Below are positions 1 to 9,138 of a stretch of DNA of 64,000 nt, piece after piece. The stretch is from Actinomycetospora succinea (GTDB lineage Bacteria > Actinomycetota > Actinomycetes > Mycobacteriales > Pseudonocardiaceae). A program made the position numbers and the translations under genes. Below the pieces are notes generated by a model. That model was not told the DNA's origin and ran no database searches. It was given only the letters and a program-made list of their open reading frames with translations. The stretch spans positions 124,001-188,000 of the forward strand of contig NZ_SNYO01000006.1 in assembly GCF_004363095.1 (NCBI RefSeq), written 5' to 3'. Numbering within the stretch: position 1 is the stretch's first letter; every line of letters starts with the position of its first letter.

Positions 1-121
1 GGACGTGGACGTCGGCGGCCAGCAGGCTCTCGGCCTCGCGCAGGTTCTCGTCGCGCTTGCCCAGGAGCGTCAGGAGCGCTGCCTCGGGCACCACGATCCG
101 GGAGTTTCCGTCACCGGTCAC
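1..121 (-). CDS. phoH: PhoH-like ATPase, N-terminal fragment
   Basis: Reading leftward from the GTG at 121, the first 40 residues (start VTGDGNSRIVVPEAALLTLL, then a GKRDENLREAE stretch) match the start of PhoH-family proteins, which open with a short N-terminal domain before the P-loop ATPase. The ATPase domain lies outside the window, so the family call rests on this short stretch and on position: rsmE followed by phoH downstream of hrcA-dnaJ is a common actinobacterial order. The lipoprotein hydrolase gene lies between rsmE and this gene. The start is reasonable because no longer in-frame similarity is visible upstream. Confidence 0.6.
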   Translation of the reverse strand, partial: MTGDGNSRIVVPEAALLTLLGKRDENLREAESLLAADVHV

Positions 122-212
122 GTGCTGAACTGTCCTGCTTCCTGCTCGCCATGTGGGCCGTCGGTCCCTTCACGCCAATCCTAGCCTCCCCGCGCGGGTG
201 GCCGGGCGCCGC

Positions 213-1100
213 TCACAGCAGCCCCTCGACCTCCTCGCGCACCGCGGCCCACGCCGGCAGGCCGGGATCGATGATCGCGAAGTGGTCGGCGCCCGGCACG
301 ACCCGCAGGCGGGCGTCCCCGCGCGCCGCGACCGCGGCGGCCACGTAGCGCTGCGACTGGTCGAGCGGGACCACCGTGTCGGCGTCGCCGTGCACGCACA
401 CGACGGGGGCGGGCGCCGGCACGAGCGCGGCGGGCGAGGCCAGCGCGTAGCGGTCGGCGACCTGTTCGGGGGGCCCGCCGAGGAGGTCGGTCACCGCGCC
501 GCCGCCCAGGCCCTGGGTGGCCCCGGCGACGAGGTCGAGCACCCCGGCCTGGCTCACCGTGCCGACCGGGCGCACCTTGGGATCGGCGCCCGGGCGCCCG
601 GTGTCGAGACGCTCGCGGCTCGCGGCCCAACCGACGAGCTGGCCACCGGCGGAGTGCCCGAGGAACACGACGCGGTCGAGGTCCAGGCGCCCCTTGGCGG
701 CGTCCTGCACCGGGCCGGGCAGCAGGTCGAGGGCGGCCGCGACGTCGGTGAACGTCATCGGCCAGCCCCCGCCCGCGCCGACGCGGCGGTACTCGACGTT
801 CCACGCCGCGATGCCGCGGTTGGTGAGGTCGACGGCCAGCGGGGTGCCCAGCTCGAGGCCGTACGCGGCGCGCCAGTAGCCGCCGTGCACCACGACCACG
901 ACCGGCACCTGCTGCCCGCCGGGCGGGAGGTGCAGCACCCCGTACTGCGCGGGGTCGGGGCCATAGGGCAGCGAGGTCGGCGACGGCGTGCCCGGCTGGG
1001 TCGGCGGGACCGCGACGCCGCCGGTCGGGGTGGGGACACGGCTGCAGGCGGCGAGCCCGGCGAGGCCGGCGAGGCCCCCGAGCAGCGAGCGGCGCGCCAT
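213..1100 (-). CDS. alpha/beta hydrolase, predicted lipoprotein
   Basis: A 295-residue alpha/beta hydrolase of the BD-FAE/prolyl-oligopeptidase type. The N-terminus (MARRSLLGG, then an Ala/Gly/Leu core ending LAAC) is a lipoprotein signal peptide with a twin Arg, so the enzyme is probably exported and lipid-anchored. The oxyanion region VVVHGGYW, the nucleophile elbow GHSAGGQ, the acid in HGDADTVVP and the His in GADHF are all present. I chose the ATG at 1100 because AGGAG lies 7 bases upstream; an ATG at 1121 overlaps the rsmE stop as ATGA and would add seven residues. Its substrate cannot be read from sequence. It is the last gene before phoH in a minus-strand run with rsmE, dnaJ and hrcA. 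Confidence 0.82.
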   Translation of the reverse strand: MARRSLLGGLAGLAGLAACSRVPTPTGGVAVPPTQPGTPSPTSLPYGPDPAQYGVLHLPPGGQQVPVVVVVHGGYWRAAYGLELGTPLAVDLTNRGIAAWNVEYRRVGAGGGWPMTFTDVAAALDLLPGPVQDAAKGRLDLDRVVFLGHSAGGQLVGWAASRERLDTGRPGADPKVRPVGTVSQAGVLDLVAGATQGLGGGAVTDLLGGPPEQVADRYALASPAALVPAPAPVVCVHGDADTVVPLDQSQRYVAAAVAARGDARLRVVPGADHFAIIDPGLPAWAAVREEVEGLL

Positions 1101-1117
1101 CGTCGAACTCCTGGCCG

Positions 1118-1918
1118 TCATCCCCATCGTCCGGTGCGCGCCCCCAGCGCGCCGAGCGCCACCGCGGCGGCGCTCGAGGTCCGCAGCACGCCCGGGCCCA
1201 TGCGCACCTCGCGGGCGCCGGCGCGGGCGAGCAGGGCGCGCTCGGCGTCGGTGACCCCGCCCTCCGGGCCGACGACGAGCACCAGCTCGCCGCGCCCGGG
1301 CAGGGCGACGTCGGCGAGCGACTCGGTGGCCGTGGCCTCGAGGACCAGCACCGCGTCGGCGTCGCGGGCCGCGAGGTCGCCGGTGGTGGCGGGCGGCGCG
1401 ACGTCGGGCACCCGGGCCCGGCGCGCCTGCTTGGCCGCCTCGCGGGCGGTGGCCCGCCACTTCGCGAGCGCCTTCTCGCCGCGCACCCCGTCGTCCCAGC
1501 GCGCCACGCAGCGCTCGGCGCGCCACGGCAGGATCGCGTCGACGCCCGCCTCGGTGGCGAGCTCGACGGCGAGCTCGGCGCGGTCGCCCTTGACCAGGGC
1601 CTGCGCCAGCGTGATGCGCAGCGGCGCCTCGTCCTCCGAGCGGCGCTCGAGCACGGTCGTCGTCACCCGGCTCTTGCCCACCTCGGTGACCCGCGCCCGG
1701 GCCCGCGTGCCGGCGCCGTCCCCGATCAGCACGACCTCGCCGGGACGCACCCGGCGCACGTCGGCGGCGTGGCGCCCCTCGGCGCCGTCGAGCACGACCT
1801 CGCCGCTCCCGGGCACCGCGTCGACCCAGAACAGCGCGGGCCGCGACCATGCCGTCGGACCAGCCGTCGGGTCGGCCCCCACGTCCGGTGTCCCCCCTGC
1901 CCGCCCCCGCGAGCTCAC
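1118..1918 (-). CDS. rsmE: 16S rRNA (uracil-1498-N3)-methyltransferase RsmE
   Basis: RsmE methylates U1498 of 16S rRNA using SAM. Family marks visible are the N-terminal PUA-like part (ALFWVDAVPG, then EGRHAADVRRVRPGE), the SPOUT knot motif LVVGPEGGVTDAE and the tail RMGPGVLRTSSAAAVAL, which is the SAM-binding loop. The end is secure. The start is uncertain: GTG at 1918 has GGTGAG just upstream and lies 7 bases after dnaJ; GTG at 1942 would overlap dnaJ and GTG at 1882 is also in frame. The gene sits in the usual dnaJ-rsmE-phoH order. Confidence 0.88.
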   Translation of the reverse strand: MSSRGRAGGTPDVGADPTAGPTAWSRPALFWVDAVPGSGEVVLDGAEGRHAADVRRVRPGEVVLIGDGAGTRARARVTEVGKSRVTTTVLERRSEDEAPLRITLAQALVKGDRAELAVELATEAGVDAILPWRAERCVARWDDGVRGEKALAKWRATAREAAKQARRARVPDVAPPATTGDLAARDADAVLVLEATATESLADVALPGRGELVLVVGPEGGVTDAERALLARAGAREVRMGPGVLRTSSAAAVALGALGARTGRWG

Positions 1919-1925
1919 CGCAGGC

Positions 1926-3080
1926 TCACCGCGTGCGACCACCCGAGCGCCGGCGGCCGAACAGGCCGTTGCGGTGGGCCAGATCCGGGCGCTCCTCGCC
2001 GCGCAGCTCGGCGAGCTCGCGCAGGAGCTCGGTCTGGCGGGTGTCGAGGCGGTCGGGCACCTGGACGTCGAGGTGCACCAGGAGGTCGCCGCGCCCGTCG
2101 GTGCGCCCCGTCGAGCGCAGGCGGGGCATCCCACGCCCGCGCAGGGTGAGGGTGGTGTTCGGCTGCGTGCCCGCCTCGATCGTCAGCTCCTCCTCGCCCT
2201 CGAGGGTGCGCTGGGGCAGCGTCGTGCCCAGGGCGGCCGCGGTCATCGGCAGGCTGACGTGGCAGTGCAGGTCGACGCCGTCGCGGGTGAAGTACTCGTG
2301 GCGCTCCTCGGAGACCTCGATGTACAGGTCACCGGCCGGTCCGCCGCCGGGCCCGACCTCGCCCTGGTTGGCCATCCGGATGCGCATGCCGTCGCCGACG
2401 CCCGCGGGCACCTGCACGGTGACCGTGCGCCGGGACCGCACGCGCCCGTCGCCGCCGCACTGCGAGCAGGGGCTCGGGATGATCTCGCCGGTGCCGCGGC
2501 AGACCGGGCAGGCGCGGGCCGTGACGACCTGGCCGATGAACGAGCGCTGCACGTTCTGGATCTCGCCGCGGCCGTCGCAGGTGTCACAGGTCTCGGTGCG
2601 CGTGCCCGGCTCCGCGCCGCCGCCGTGGCACTTCTCGCAGAGCACGGCGGTGTCGACGGTGAGGTCGCGCGCGACGCCCGTCGAGCACTCCTCGAGCGTG
2701 AGGTCGATGCGGATGAGCGCGTCCTCGCCCGGCTGCACCCGGCTGCGCGGCCCGCGCCCGCCGGTGGCCCCGGCGGCGCCGAAGAACGCGTCCATGATGT
2801 CGCCGAGGCCGCCGAAGCCGGCCGCGGAGAAGCCCCCGGCGCCGCCGCCACCGCCGCCGCGGGTCTCGAGCGGGTCGCCGCCGAGGTCGACGATGCGCCG
2901 CTTCTGCGGGTCGGTCAGGACCTCGTAGGCGTTCTTGACGTCCTGGAACCGCGCCTGCGTCTCGGCGTCGGGGTTGACGTCGGGGTGCAGCTCGCGGGCG
3001 AGCTTGCGGTAGGCCCGCTTGAGCTCGGCGTCGTCCGCCTCCCGGGACACGCCCAGGATTCCGTAGTAGTCCTTCGCCAC
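1926..3080 (-). CDS. dnaJ: Chaperone protein DnaJ
   Basis: A full-length 384-residue type I DnaJ co-chaperone that stimulates DnaK ATPase. The J domain covers about residues 1-70 with HPD at 32-34, followed by a Gly/Phe-rich linker with a run of Gly around 75-100. Four zinc-finger repeats are clear ([32 protein letters not shown]), then the C-terminal substrate-binding domain. The GTG start is followed by [10 protein letters not shown], the standard opening. It lies 53 bases downstream of hrcA and is very likely cotranscribed with it. This is the DnaJ2 type that travels with hrcA in actinobacteria, distinct from the copy in dnaK operons. Confidence 0.97.
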   Translation of the reverse strand: MAKDYYGILGVSREADDAELKRAYRKLARELHPDVNPDAETQARFQDVKNAYEVLTDPQKRRIVDLGGDPLETRGGGGGGAGGFSAAGFGGLGDIMDAFFGAAGATGGRGPRSRVQPGEDALIRIDLTLEECSTGVARDLTVDTAVLCEKCHGGGAEPGTRTETCDTCDGRGEIQNVQRSFIGQVVTARACPVCRGTGEIIPSPCSQCGGDGRVRSRRTVTVQVPAGVGDGMRIRMANQGEVGPGGGPAGDLYIEVSEERHEYFTRDGVDLHCHVSLPMTAAALGTTLPQRTLEGEEELTIEAGTQPNTTLTLRGRGMPRLRSTGRTDGRGDLLVHLDVQVPDRLDTRQTELLRELAELRGEERPDLAHRNGLFGRRRSGGRTR

Positions 3081-3133
3081 GCTGGTCCTCGTCCGTCCTG
3101 TCTCATCGTGCCGGCGCCCGGTCGAACGGGCAC

Positions 3134-4171
3134 TCAGCGTCCCCCGACGATCTCACCGACGTAGCGCGCGACCGCACGCACCGCCGCGATCGCGCTCGGG
3201 TAGTCCATCCGCGTCGGTCCCACGACGCCCATCCCGCCCAGGGCGGTGGTTCCCTGCCCGAGAGAAGATAAAGCTCCGTACCCGATCGACACCGTGGAGG
3301 CACTCCACAGGTCCTCGGACTCGTTCTCCTCGCCGATCCGCACCGTGACCCGCTCCGGGTCGCTCGCCGAGGTGAGCAGGCGCAGCACCACCACCTGCTC
3401 CTCCAGCGCCTCCAGCATGCCGCGCAGCGCCCCGGCGTCCGTGCCCGCCCGGGTGAGGTTGGCCGTGCCGCCGAGCACCAGGCGTTCCTCGGGGCGCTCC
3501 AGCAGGGCCTCGAGCAGCACCGCGGCCACGCTGAGCAGCGGCGAGCGCAGGCCGGCCGGGGCGTCGTCGGGCAGCTCGGACATCCGCGCCGACGCCGTCG
3601 CCAGCGGCTGCCCGACCAGCGCGTTGTTGAGCAGCGCCCGCAGCCGCGACACGTCGTCCTCGTCGAGGACGTCGCCGAGGTCGACGACGCGCTGGTCGAC
3701 CCGGCCGGTGTCGGTGATCAGCACGAGCATCAGGCGCGCCGGCGTCAGCCGCACGACCTCGAGGTGGCGCACCGTCGAGCGGGTCAGCGTCGGGTACTGG
3801 ATGACGGCGACCTGCCGTGTGAGCTGGGCGAGCAGGCGCACGCTGCGCTTGAGCACGTCGTCGAGGTCGACCGCGCCCTCGAGGAAGGTCGTGATCGCCC
3901 GGCGCTCCGCGGCCGAGAGCGGCTTGACCTGGTGCAACCGGTCGACGAAGAGGCGGTAGCCCTTGTCGGTGGGGACGCGCCCGGCGCTGGTGTGCGGCTG
4001 GGCGATGTAGCCGTCCTCCTCGAGCGCCGCCATGTCGTTGCGCACGGTGGCGCTGGAGACGCCCAGGTTGTGACGCTCCACGAGCGCCTTCGAGCCGACC
4101 GGCTCGTTGGTGGCGACGAAGTCCGCGACGATCGCGCGCAGGACGGCGACGCGGCGCTCCTCGGCGTTCAC
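3134..4171 (-). CDS. hrcA: Heat-inducible transcription repressor HrcA
   Basis: 345 residues. An N-terminal winged helix ([27 protein letters not shown], with the [17 protein letters not shown] recognition part) is followed by the dimerisation and GAF-like region and the conserved [31 protein letters not shown] end block. HrcA represses groEL-type genes at CIRCE operators. The GTG at 4171 has AGGAGG 8 bases upstream. A TACGAT -10-like box lies at 4210-4215, and a small palindrome GGCGTCC-GTG-GGACGCC at 4231-4247 lies between it and the upstream GTPase gene. I see no CIRCE element in this 110-base gap, so the operon is not obviously self-repressed. Confidence 0.97.
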   Translation of the reverse strand: MNAEERRVAVLRAIVADFVATNEPVGSKALVERHNLGVSSATVRNDMAALEEDGYIAQPHTSAGRVPTDKGYRLFVDRLHQVKPLSAAERRAITTFLEGAVDLDDVLKRSVRLLAQLTRQVAVIQYPTLTRSTVRHLEVVRLTPARLMLVLITDTGRVDQRVVDLGDVLDEDDVSRLRALLNNALVGQPLATASARMSELPDDAPAGLRSPLLSVAAVLLEALLERPEERLVLGGTANLTRAGTDAGALRGMLEALEEQVVVLRLLTSASDPERVTVRIGEENESEDLWSASTVSIGYGALSSLGQGTTALGGMGVVGPTRMDYPSAIAAVRAVARYVGEIVGGR

Positions 4172-4281
4172 CGCGCACACCTCCTCGCCGTGGCCGTCGG
4201 GTCCGTCCCATCGTAGGCGAGCCGGGGCGCGGCGTCCGTGGGACGCCGAGGGTGCTGTCAACGAAGTGGCGCCGCCCGGGC

Positions 4282-5751
4282 TCAACCTCCGGAGCGCCCG
4301 GCCAGGATCCCCTCGACGCTGCGGACGACGACGCGCGCGACGTCGGCGCGGGCCCGGTCGGCGCGCGGGTCCTCCCCCGCCCGGCGCCACCGGGCGAGCG
4401 CGTCGAGGGCGAGCCCGCGGACGTCGTCGGGGGCCGCGTCGGAGGGCGCGCCGAGCCGTGCGGTCGCCCCCGGGCCGTCGCCGCCGAGCAGCCGGCGCGC
4501 CTCCTCGTCCGGGCCGCCGCGGGCCTGCAGCGCCACCAGCGCGTCCTGCTCGGCGAACTCGTGCGCGCCGGTGAGCACGCGCTCGACGGCGGCGGCGAGC
4601 TCGGCGGTGTCGCCGCCGCCGCGGGGGCTCGGCACGGTGTGCAGCACGCGCCCGAGCGCGCCGAGCGCGGCGCGGGCCCGGAAGACGTCGCCGTGCGCGA
4701 CGAGCTGGGTGCCGACGACGGCGCGGAGGTCCTCCAGGCCGCTGCGGCGGACGAGCTCGGCGGCGAGGCCCGCGGAGTCGGTGGCGCCGCGGCGGACCAG
4801 CGTGGTCGCGAGGCGCAGCCCGTGGAGCCCGAACCGGTCGAGCAGGGCCCGGCGCTCCCGGCGCTCGAGCGCCTCGGGGAACCGCCCGTCGAGGAAGCGG
4901 TCGGCCGAGAGGAGCAGGTCCTCGACGTCCTCCCGCGGCGTGCTCGCGAGATCCCGGACCGCGGCGAACTCGGTGGCGCGCAGGGTCCGGGCGGTCTCGG
5001 CGAGCAGGCCCGCGACCGGCACCACGGTGCGGCAGTGCCGCCGCAGGGCCGGGTCCGCGCGGTAGCGGCGGGCGACCTGGGCGGCGGTCATCAGCGCGTC
5101 GAGGCGCCCGCCGCCGATCTCGTCGGCGTGGGACAGGACGGCCACGGTGCCCGCCGGACCGATGCCGCGCGCCGCGCGCTCGCCCACCGTCTCGGCGAAG
5201 GCGACGTCCGCGTCGTGCAGGTGGCGCACGAGGTGCAGGACCACGTCGGCCCCGTCCTCGTCCTCCTGCTCGGCGGACAGGAACGCGCGCGCCCGGCCCG
5301 CGACGCCGGGGCGGGTGGAGTCCGCGCCCGGGGTGTCGATCAGGTGGACGGCCCGCAGGCTCGCCGAGGGCCAGTCGACGCGCAGCTCGCGCAGCCGCTC
5401 GGCGGTGCCGCCGAGGTCGATGACGAGCGCGCCGCGGCGGTGCACGACGGGCAGGTCGGTCGGTGGGGTCCCGTCGCGGGGGATCGCGGTGATCCGCGCG
5501 CTCGGGGCGTCGCGGTAGGTGGTGACGACGCGGGTGCACTCCGCGGTCCCGGTGGGCGCGATCTGCTCGCCGACCAGCGCGTTGAGCAGCGTCGACTTGC
5601 CCGCCTTGAGGGTGCCGGCCAGCGCCACGCGCAGGGGGCCGTCGAGGCGGTCGCGGTGGGCGCGGAGCACGGCCGCGGCCGCCGGGTCGGCGGCGTAGAC
5701 GGCCAGGGCGCGGTCGAGGACGGCGCGGGTGCGCCCGGCGAGGGCGCTCAC
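4282..5751 (-). CDS. Dynamin-like GTPase, IniC-like
   Basis: A 489-residue bacterial dynamin-family GTPase, close in length to mycobacterial IniC. The G1 P-loop [11 protein letters not shown] is near residues 46-56, the switch Thr region follows at PTGTAECT, the G3 motif is IDTPGAD, and a G4-like LSHADE follows. The C-terminal half is helical and Arg/Ala-rich with no obvious membrane span. The GTG start overlaps the end of the upstream GTPase as GTGA, so the two are translationally coupled, as in iniA-iniC. By analogy it acts at the cytoplasmic membrane in envelope-stress protection; this is inference from family and gene order. Confidence 0.85.
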   Translation of the reverse strand: MSALAGRTRAVLDRALAVYAADPAAAAVLRAHRDRLDGPLRVALAGTLKAGKSTLLNALVGEQIAPTGTAECTRVVTTYRDAPSARITAIPRDGTPPTDLPVVHRRGALVIDLGGTAERLRELRVDWPSASLRAVHLIDTPGADSTRPGVAGRARAFLSAEQEDEDGADVVLHLVRHLHDADVAFAETVGERAARGIGPAGTVAVLSHADEIGGGRLDALMTAAQVARRYRADPALRRHCRTVVPVAGLLAETARTLRATEFAAVRDLASTPREDVEDLLLSADRFLDGRFPEALERRERRALLDRFGLHGLRLATTLVRRGATDSAGLAAELVRRSGLEDLRAVVGTQLVAHGDVFRARAALGALGRVLHTVPSPRGGGDTAELAAAVERVLTGAHEFAEQDALVALQARGGPDEEARRLLGGDGPGATARLGAPSDAAPDDVRGLALDALARWRRAGEDPRADRARADVARVVVRSVEGILAGRSGG

Positions 5752-7556
5752 GCGGCGCACCGGGCGAGGACGTCGTCGAGGCGCGCGAGCTGCGCCCGGA
5801 CCTCGGCGGTGCGGCGGCGACGCACCTGGGCGTCGAGGTCGCGCGCCCCGGTGGCGGCCGCGACGGCCTCGGCGGCACCCCGGGCGACCTCGTCGGCCCG
5901 CCCGGCGAAGTGGTCGCGCAGGGTGCGCTGGACCTCGCGGAGCATGTCCTTGGTGTGCTTGCCGACGACGAACTGCACCTCGTCGGCGTGCTGGCGGACC
6001 ACCCGGCGGGCGTCGAGCCGGCGACGCCGCAGGGCGCGGCGGCGCTCGTCGCGCAGCGTGCGCCCGCCGAGCAGCACCCCGGCGCCGACCGAGAACGGGT
6101 TGATCAGCGCCATCCCCGACAGCGTCGTCACGAGTCCGACCATGAGGACGCCGCCGTAGGAACCGCGCAGGCCGACGAGGAGCCCCTGGGTGAGCGCCAT
6201 CCGGTCGAGGTCGGGCGTCGCGAGCTCGGGCAGGACCGACAGCTCGGCGGTGAACCGGCCGGCGGGCACGGGGGCACGGTCGGGTTCCGAGCCGGGATCG
6301 GCGAAGTGCGCCGCGACCCGCTCGGCGAGCCACCACGTGCGCTCCCCCGCCCACAGGTAGGTGGTCGCGACCGCCCGGCCGACCTCCTCGGCGAGCCACG
6401 GCTCGAACTGGTCCCAGACCTGGGCGGGGTCGACCTCCTCGAGCGTCTCCTCCGCGGTCCGCACGACCTGCCGGACGCGGTCGCGCAGGTCCCACTCGAT
6501 GTCGGACGTGAGGTCGGCGACGCCGTCGGCGAGCGTCTGCTGCCAGCGCGCCGAGCGCTCCTTGGTCGCCGCCGCCCGGGCGGTCGCCGCGGCGAGCGCC
6601 TCGTCGAGCTCGCGGGCCCGCTCGGGTCCCTCCAGCGCGGCGAGCTCGACGACCGGGACCGCGCGCAGGTCCCCGAGGACCTCCGCGACGTGCCGGTGCA
6701 CCGCCCGCTCCGCCCGGCGCCCGCCGGGCTCGACGACACGACGGCGCAGCAGGTCGCGCAGCGCCGGGATCCCGGAGGCGACCTCGAGCTCCCGGCCTGT
6801 CTCGGTATCCCCCCGCGTGCGGCCGTGGCGCTCGAGCTCCGCCGACACCCCGACCACCTCGACCGTGAGCCCCCGCTCGGCGAGGAGGGCGAGGTCCAGG
6901 TCGCGCACCTCGCGCCAGGCCGGGTGCAGGTCGGTGCGGGTGAGGGCGACGACGACCGTGGCGACATGCGCCACGGCCGCCCGCAGCAGCTCGACCTCGC
7001 CGGCCGCGAGCTCCCGCGACGCGTCGCTGACCAGCAGCACCGCGTCCGCGGCGGGCAGCTCGGCGAGCACCGCGGCCGCCGGCGCCCCGCCGGGCCCGCC
7101 CGCGCCCGGGGTGTCGATCAGCGTGAGGCCCTCGGCGAGCAGCGGGACCGCCCGCCCGATCTCGGCCTGCATCCACGCCGGGTCGTCCCGCGCCGTCACC
7201 GCGCCCGCGAGGCGCGCGGCGGTGACGTCCTCGCGCCCGTGCGCGCCCACGAGCACCGTGTACGGCTCGTCGGCGTGCGCGACGACGGTCGGCAGGGCCG
7301 TCGCGACGTCGGGGTGCGCAGGGCAGAGGTCCGCGCCGACGAGCGCGTCGACGAGGCTGCTCTTGCCCTGCTTGTAGTCGCCGACGACGAGCACCCGGGC
7401 GCCCGGGTCGAGCAGGCGGCTCCCGTTGCGCGCGAGCGAGGCGGCGACGTCGTCGCGACCCAGGTCGCGGGCGATCGCCACCGCCGCGTCGAGGACCGCG
7501 GCCGCCTCGCGCCGCCCGGTCCTCGCGGGTCCTGTCGTGGTCGTCGTCGTGGTCAT
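5748..7556 (-). CDS. Dynamin-like GTPase, IniA-like
   Basis: A 602-residue dynamin-family GTPase resembling mycobacterial IniA. After a poly-Thr start, the P-loop reads [16 protein letters not shown] (about residues 58-73), the G3 motif LIDTPGAGG and the G4 motif LTRTD. The middle is a long helical region rich in EL/RA repeats. Near the C-terminus a hydrophobic hairpin ([20 protein letters not shown], then VGAGVLLGG) would serve for membrane insertion. The ATG at 7556 was chosen for the GGGGGAG just upstream; an earlier start at 7601 is in frame but lies inside the hairpin between this gene and the IniB-like gene. It overlaps the IniC-like gene by 4 bases. Confidence 0.85.
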   Translation of the reverse strand: MTTTTTTTGPARTGRREAAAVLDAAVAIARDLGRDDVAASLARNGSRLLDPGARVLVVGDYKQGKSSLVDALVGADLCPAHPDVATALPTVVAHADEPYTVLVGAHGREDVTAARLAGAVTARDDPAWMQAEIGRAVPLLAEGLTLIDTPGAGGPGGAPAAAVLAELPAADAVLLVSDASRELAAGEVELLRAAVAHVATVVVALTRTDLHPAWREVRDLDLALLAERGLTVEVVGVSAELERHGRTRGDTETGRELEVASGIPALRDLLRRRVVEPGGRRAERAVHRHVAEVLGDLRAVPVVELAALEGPERARELDEALAAATARAAATKERSARWQQTLADGVADLTSDIEWDLRDRVRQVVRTAEETLEEVDPAQVWDQFEPWLAEEVGRAVATTYLWAGERTWWLAERVAAHFADPGSEPDRAPVPAGRFTAELSVLPELATPDLDRMALTQGLLVGLRGSYGGVLMVGLVTTLSGMALINPFSVGAGVLLGGRTLRDERRRALRRRRLDARRVVRQHADEVQFVVGKHTKDMLREVQRTLRDHFAGRADEVARGAAEAVAAATGARDLDAQVRRRRTAEVRAQLARLDDVLARCAA

Positions 7557-7572
7557 GCGCTCCCCCGTCGTC

Positions 7573-7609
7573 GACGGGCGGTGCTCGACCTCGCCGAGCA
7601 CCGCCCGTC
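7573..7609 (-). terminator. Perfect hairpin between IniB-like and IniA-like genes
   Basis: Two perfectly complementary 15-base arms (GACGGGCGGTGCTCG at 7573-7587 and its complement at 7595-7609) flank a 7-base loop. The hairpin lies 42 bases after the IniB-like stop and 16 bases before the IniA-like start. There is no T tract. It could be a partial terminator or a processing or stability stem that lets the IniB-like protein be made in excess over the GTPases. Confidence 0.6.
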
Positions 7610-7651
7610 ACCGAACAGCCAGCAGATGCTACTGCGTGTGACCGGACCCGA

Positions 7652-8836
7652 TCAGGGGAAGAGGTCCACGTCGACGTCGTCGACCTCGATGTCGACGTCG
7701 TCGTTGTCCTCGGTCACGTCGTTGTCCTCGGTGACGCTGTTGTCGACGTCGTTGTCCTCCGTCACGTCGTTGTCCTCCGTGACGTCGTTGTCCTCCGTCA
7801 CGTCGTTGTCCTCCGTGACGTCGTTGTCCTCGGTCACGTCGTTGTCCTCGGTGACGCTGTTGTCGACGTCGTTGTCCTCGGTCGTGTTGCCCGAGTCGGT
7901 GATCGTGACGTCGTTGTCCTCGGTGACGTCGTTGTCCTCCGTCGTGTTGCCGGAGTCCGAGATCGTGACGTCGTTGTCCTCCGTCGTGTTGCCGGAGTCC
8001 GAGATCGTGACGTCGTCGTCGCTGGTCAGGTCGCCGGCGCCGCCCTCGACGAGCACGTCGCCCTCACCCGAGGTGGCGACGGTGCCGCCCGCCGCGTCAC
8101 CGCCGATCGACACCGCACCCCCGACGCCGGCGGCGAGACCGCCGCCCACCGCGGTGCCGTCGCCGAGCACGGCGGTGCCGTCGTCGACCACCTGGTTGCC
8201 GTCGCCGACGATCGCGCCGGCGCCGGTGACGACCGTGCCGTCGAGGTCGTCGCCGACCGCGACCGCGCCGGCGCCCGAGGCCACCGTCGGGCTCAGGTCG
8301 ACGTCCTGGACGACGTCGCCGCCGGCGACGATGTCCTGGTCGATGATCTGGTTGAGCACCGTGTCGTGGCTGTCGAAGTGGTAGGTCGTCGTCGCGACCG
8401 ACAGGTGGGCGATCACGCGGTCGATCTCCGTGACGCCCGGGACCGCGGCCCCGGGACCGCCACCGCCGTGCCAGCCACCGCCGCCGCCGTGTCCCCCGCC
8501 GCCGTGCCAGGCACCGCCGCCACCGCCGCCGTGCCAGCCGCCCGGCCCCGACCAGTCGTCGTCCACCGCGGCGATCCGGGCGGCGCCGCCGCCCCCGCCC
8601 CCGGGGCCGTCGAGCACGCCGTCGCGGACGTCCTCGTCGTAGCGCGCCGCGACGGCGGCCGGCGCGTGGTCCATCACCAGCGGCACCGCGTCGCGGACGT
8701 CGTCGAACGTGAGGTCCTCGAGGCCCGCCGACTGCAGGGAGCACGTCGGGTCGGCGAGGAACTCGGCCCGCGCGACCGGGTCGCGGAACAGGTCGAGGAG
8801 GAACTGCAGGAGCGTCTTGGCTTCCGTCGTGGGCAT
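7652..8836 (-). CDS. IniB N-terminal domain protein with acidic repeat tail
   Basis: 394 residues in three parts. Residues 1-60 (TLLQFLLDLFRDPVARAEFLADP, then DDVRDAVPLVMDH) match the N-terminal domain of IniB-family proteins. Next comes a Gly/His/Trp-rich stretch of WHGGGG-type repeats (about 95-130). A Gly/Asp/Val-rich region of GDG repeats follows, then a tail with twelve TEDND units broken by NSV and TISDSGN spacers. The end is extremely acidic. The ATG has GGAGG 7 bases upstream. No classical signal peptide is visible. In mycobacteria iniB heads iniBAC, an operon induced by cell-wall inhibitors; the exact role of IniB is unknown. It shares an upstream region with the Hsp70-like gene. Confidence 0.82.
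   Translation of the reverse strand: MPTTEAKTLLQFLLDLFRDPVARAEFLADPTCSLQSAGLEDLTFDDVRDAVPLVMDHAPAAVAARYDEDVRDGVLDGPGGGGGGAARIAAVDDDWSGPGGWHGGGGGGAWHGGGGHGGGGGWHGGGGPGAAVPGVTEIDRVIAHLSVATTTYHFDSHDTVLNQIIDQDIVAGGDVVQDVDLSPTVASGAGAVAVGDDLDGTVVTGAGAIVGDGNQVVDDGTAVLGDGTAVGGGLAAGVGGAVSIGGDAAGGTVATSGEGDVLVEGGAGDLTSDDDVTISDSGNTTEDNDVTISDSGNTTEDNDVTEDNDVTITDSGNTTEDNDVDNSVTEDNDVTEDNDVTEDNDVTEDNDVTEDNDVTEDNDVDNSVTEDNDVTEDNDDVDIEVDDVDVDLFP
7700..8011 (-). repeat. In-frame tandem repeat coding for (V/T)TEDND units
   Basis: The 3' end of the IniB-like gene is built of an 18-base unit coding for VTEDND (on the plus strand GTCGTTGTCCTC plus GGTCAC or CGTGAC variants). Twelve TEDND copies occur; six run head to tail in the longest block. 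Two GAC-AAC-AGC inserts (DNS) and three longer SDSGN spacers interrupt it. Third-base variants between copies (GGT versus CGT complement) show that it has been kept in frame over time. The copy number is likely to vary between strains. Confidence 0.9.
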
Positions 8837-9019
8837 CGGGCCACCTCCGTCGTCGTGTCCGGAGCCGTCGTCCGGTGCCGACGAAAGCTAGGAAGATCCG
8901 GGGTCCGGGACAGCGGGGATCGGCCCGCATCCCGGGGAGGGGGCTCGGGGGATCCGCCCCCACTGGGCCGTCCGGGACGGGGGGTCCGGACGTGCGACCC
9001 CGATGTCCACCCCCCGTGT

Positions 9020-9045
9020 GGGCTAAGTGGACTAGGTGTTAGCCC
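9020..9045. promoter_or_regulatory. Inverted repeat GGGCTAA-N12-TTAGCCC
   Basis: Seven-base perfect arms at 9020-9026 and 9039-9045 around a 12-base spacer that contains ACTAGGTG. The size and spacing suit a dimeric regulator site. It lies about 95 bases before the Hsp70-like start and 185 bases before the IniB-like start. Binding by the LuxR-type regulator encoded downstream is a guess from context. Confidence 0.5.
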
Positions 9046-9073
9046 GAATGCCGCCTAACCTCGCCGCTGAGCA

Positions 9074-9097
9074 CGTTCGGTACATCAATGCCGAACG
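9074..9097. promoter_or_regulatory. Inverted repeat CGTTCGG-N10-CCGAACG
   Basis: Seven-base perfect arms at 9074-9080 and 9091-9097 around TACATCAATG. It lies 42 bases upstream of the Hsp70-like ATG and could be an operator or a 5' UTR stem-loop. The TACATC inside could be a -10 element, in which case the arms flank the promoter. Confidence 0.45.
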
Positions 9098-9138
9098 GTG
9101 GGTGACGGAGTTTTCGGGTGACTGGGTGGGGGGCGGCC

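Larger units (their letters stand above)
8837..9138. promoter_or_regulatory. Divergent promoter region between IniB-like and Hsp70-like genes
   Basis: About 300 bases with no gene. It must hold the promoters for both the minus-strand ini-like operon and the plus-strand Hsp70/LuxR pair. On the minus strand a TAGCTT hexamer near 8890 is a possible -10 for the IniB-like gene. The plus-strand side, 9001-9110, is locally less GC-rich than its surroundings and holds two clear inverted repeats, listed separately. Confidence 0.5.

Noticed and set aside
153..3164. Very long frame on the strand opposite dnaJ and rsmE
   Set aside because: It is a by-product of high GC content; the composition is Arg/Ala/Gly-rich without family marks, while the minus strand carries clear genes.
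4210..4262. TTGACA at 4257-4262 with TACGAT at 4210-4215 as an hrcA promoter pair
   Set aside because: The two boxes are 41 bases apart, far too much for one promoter; TACGAT alone remains a possible -10.
4172..4281. A CIRCE operator in front of hrcA
   Set aside because: I looked for TTAGCACTC-N9-GAGTGCTAA or close forms and found only a GC-rich palindrome at 4231-4247 that does not resemble it.
7700..8011. Repeats that could be read as a CRISPR array
   Set aside because: The units are contiguous, in frame within a gene and have no unique spacers, so they are protein repeats.
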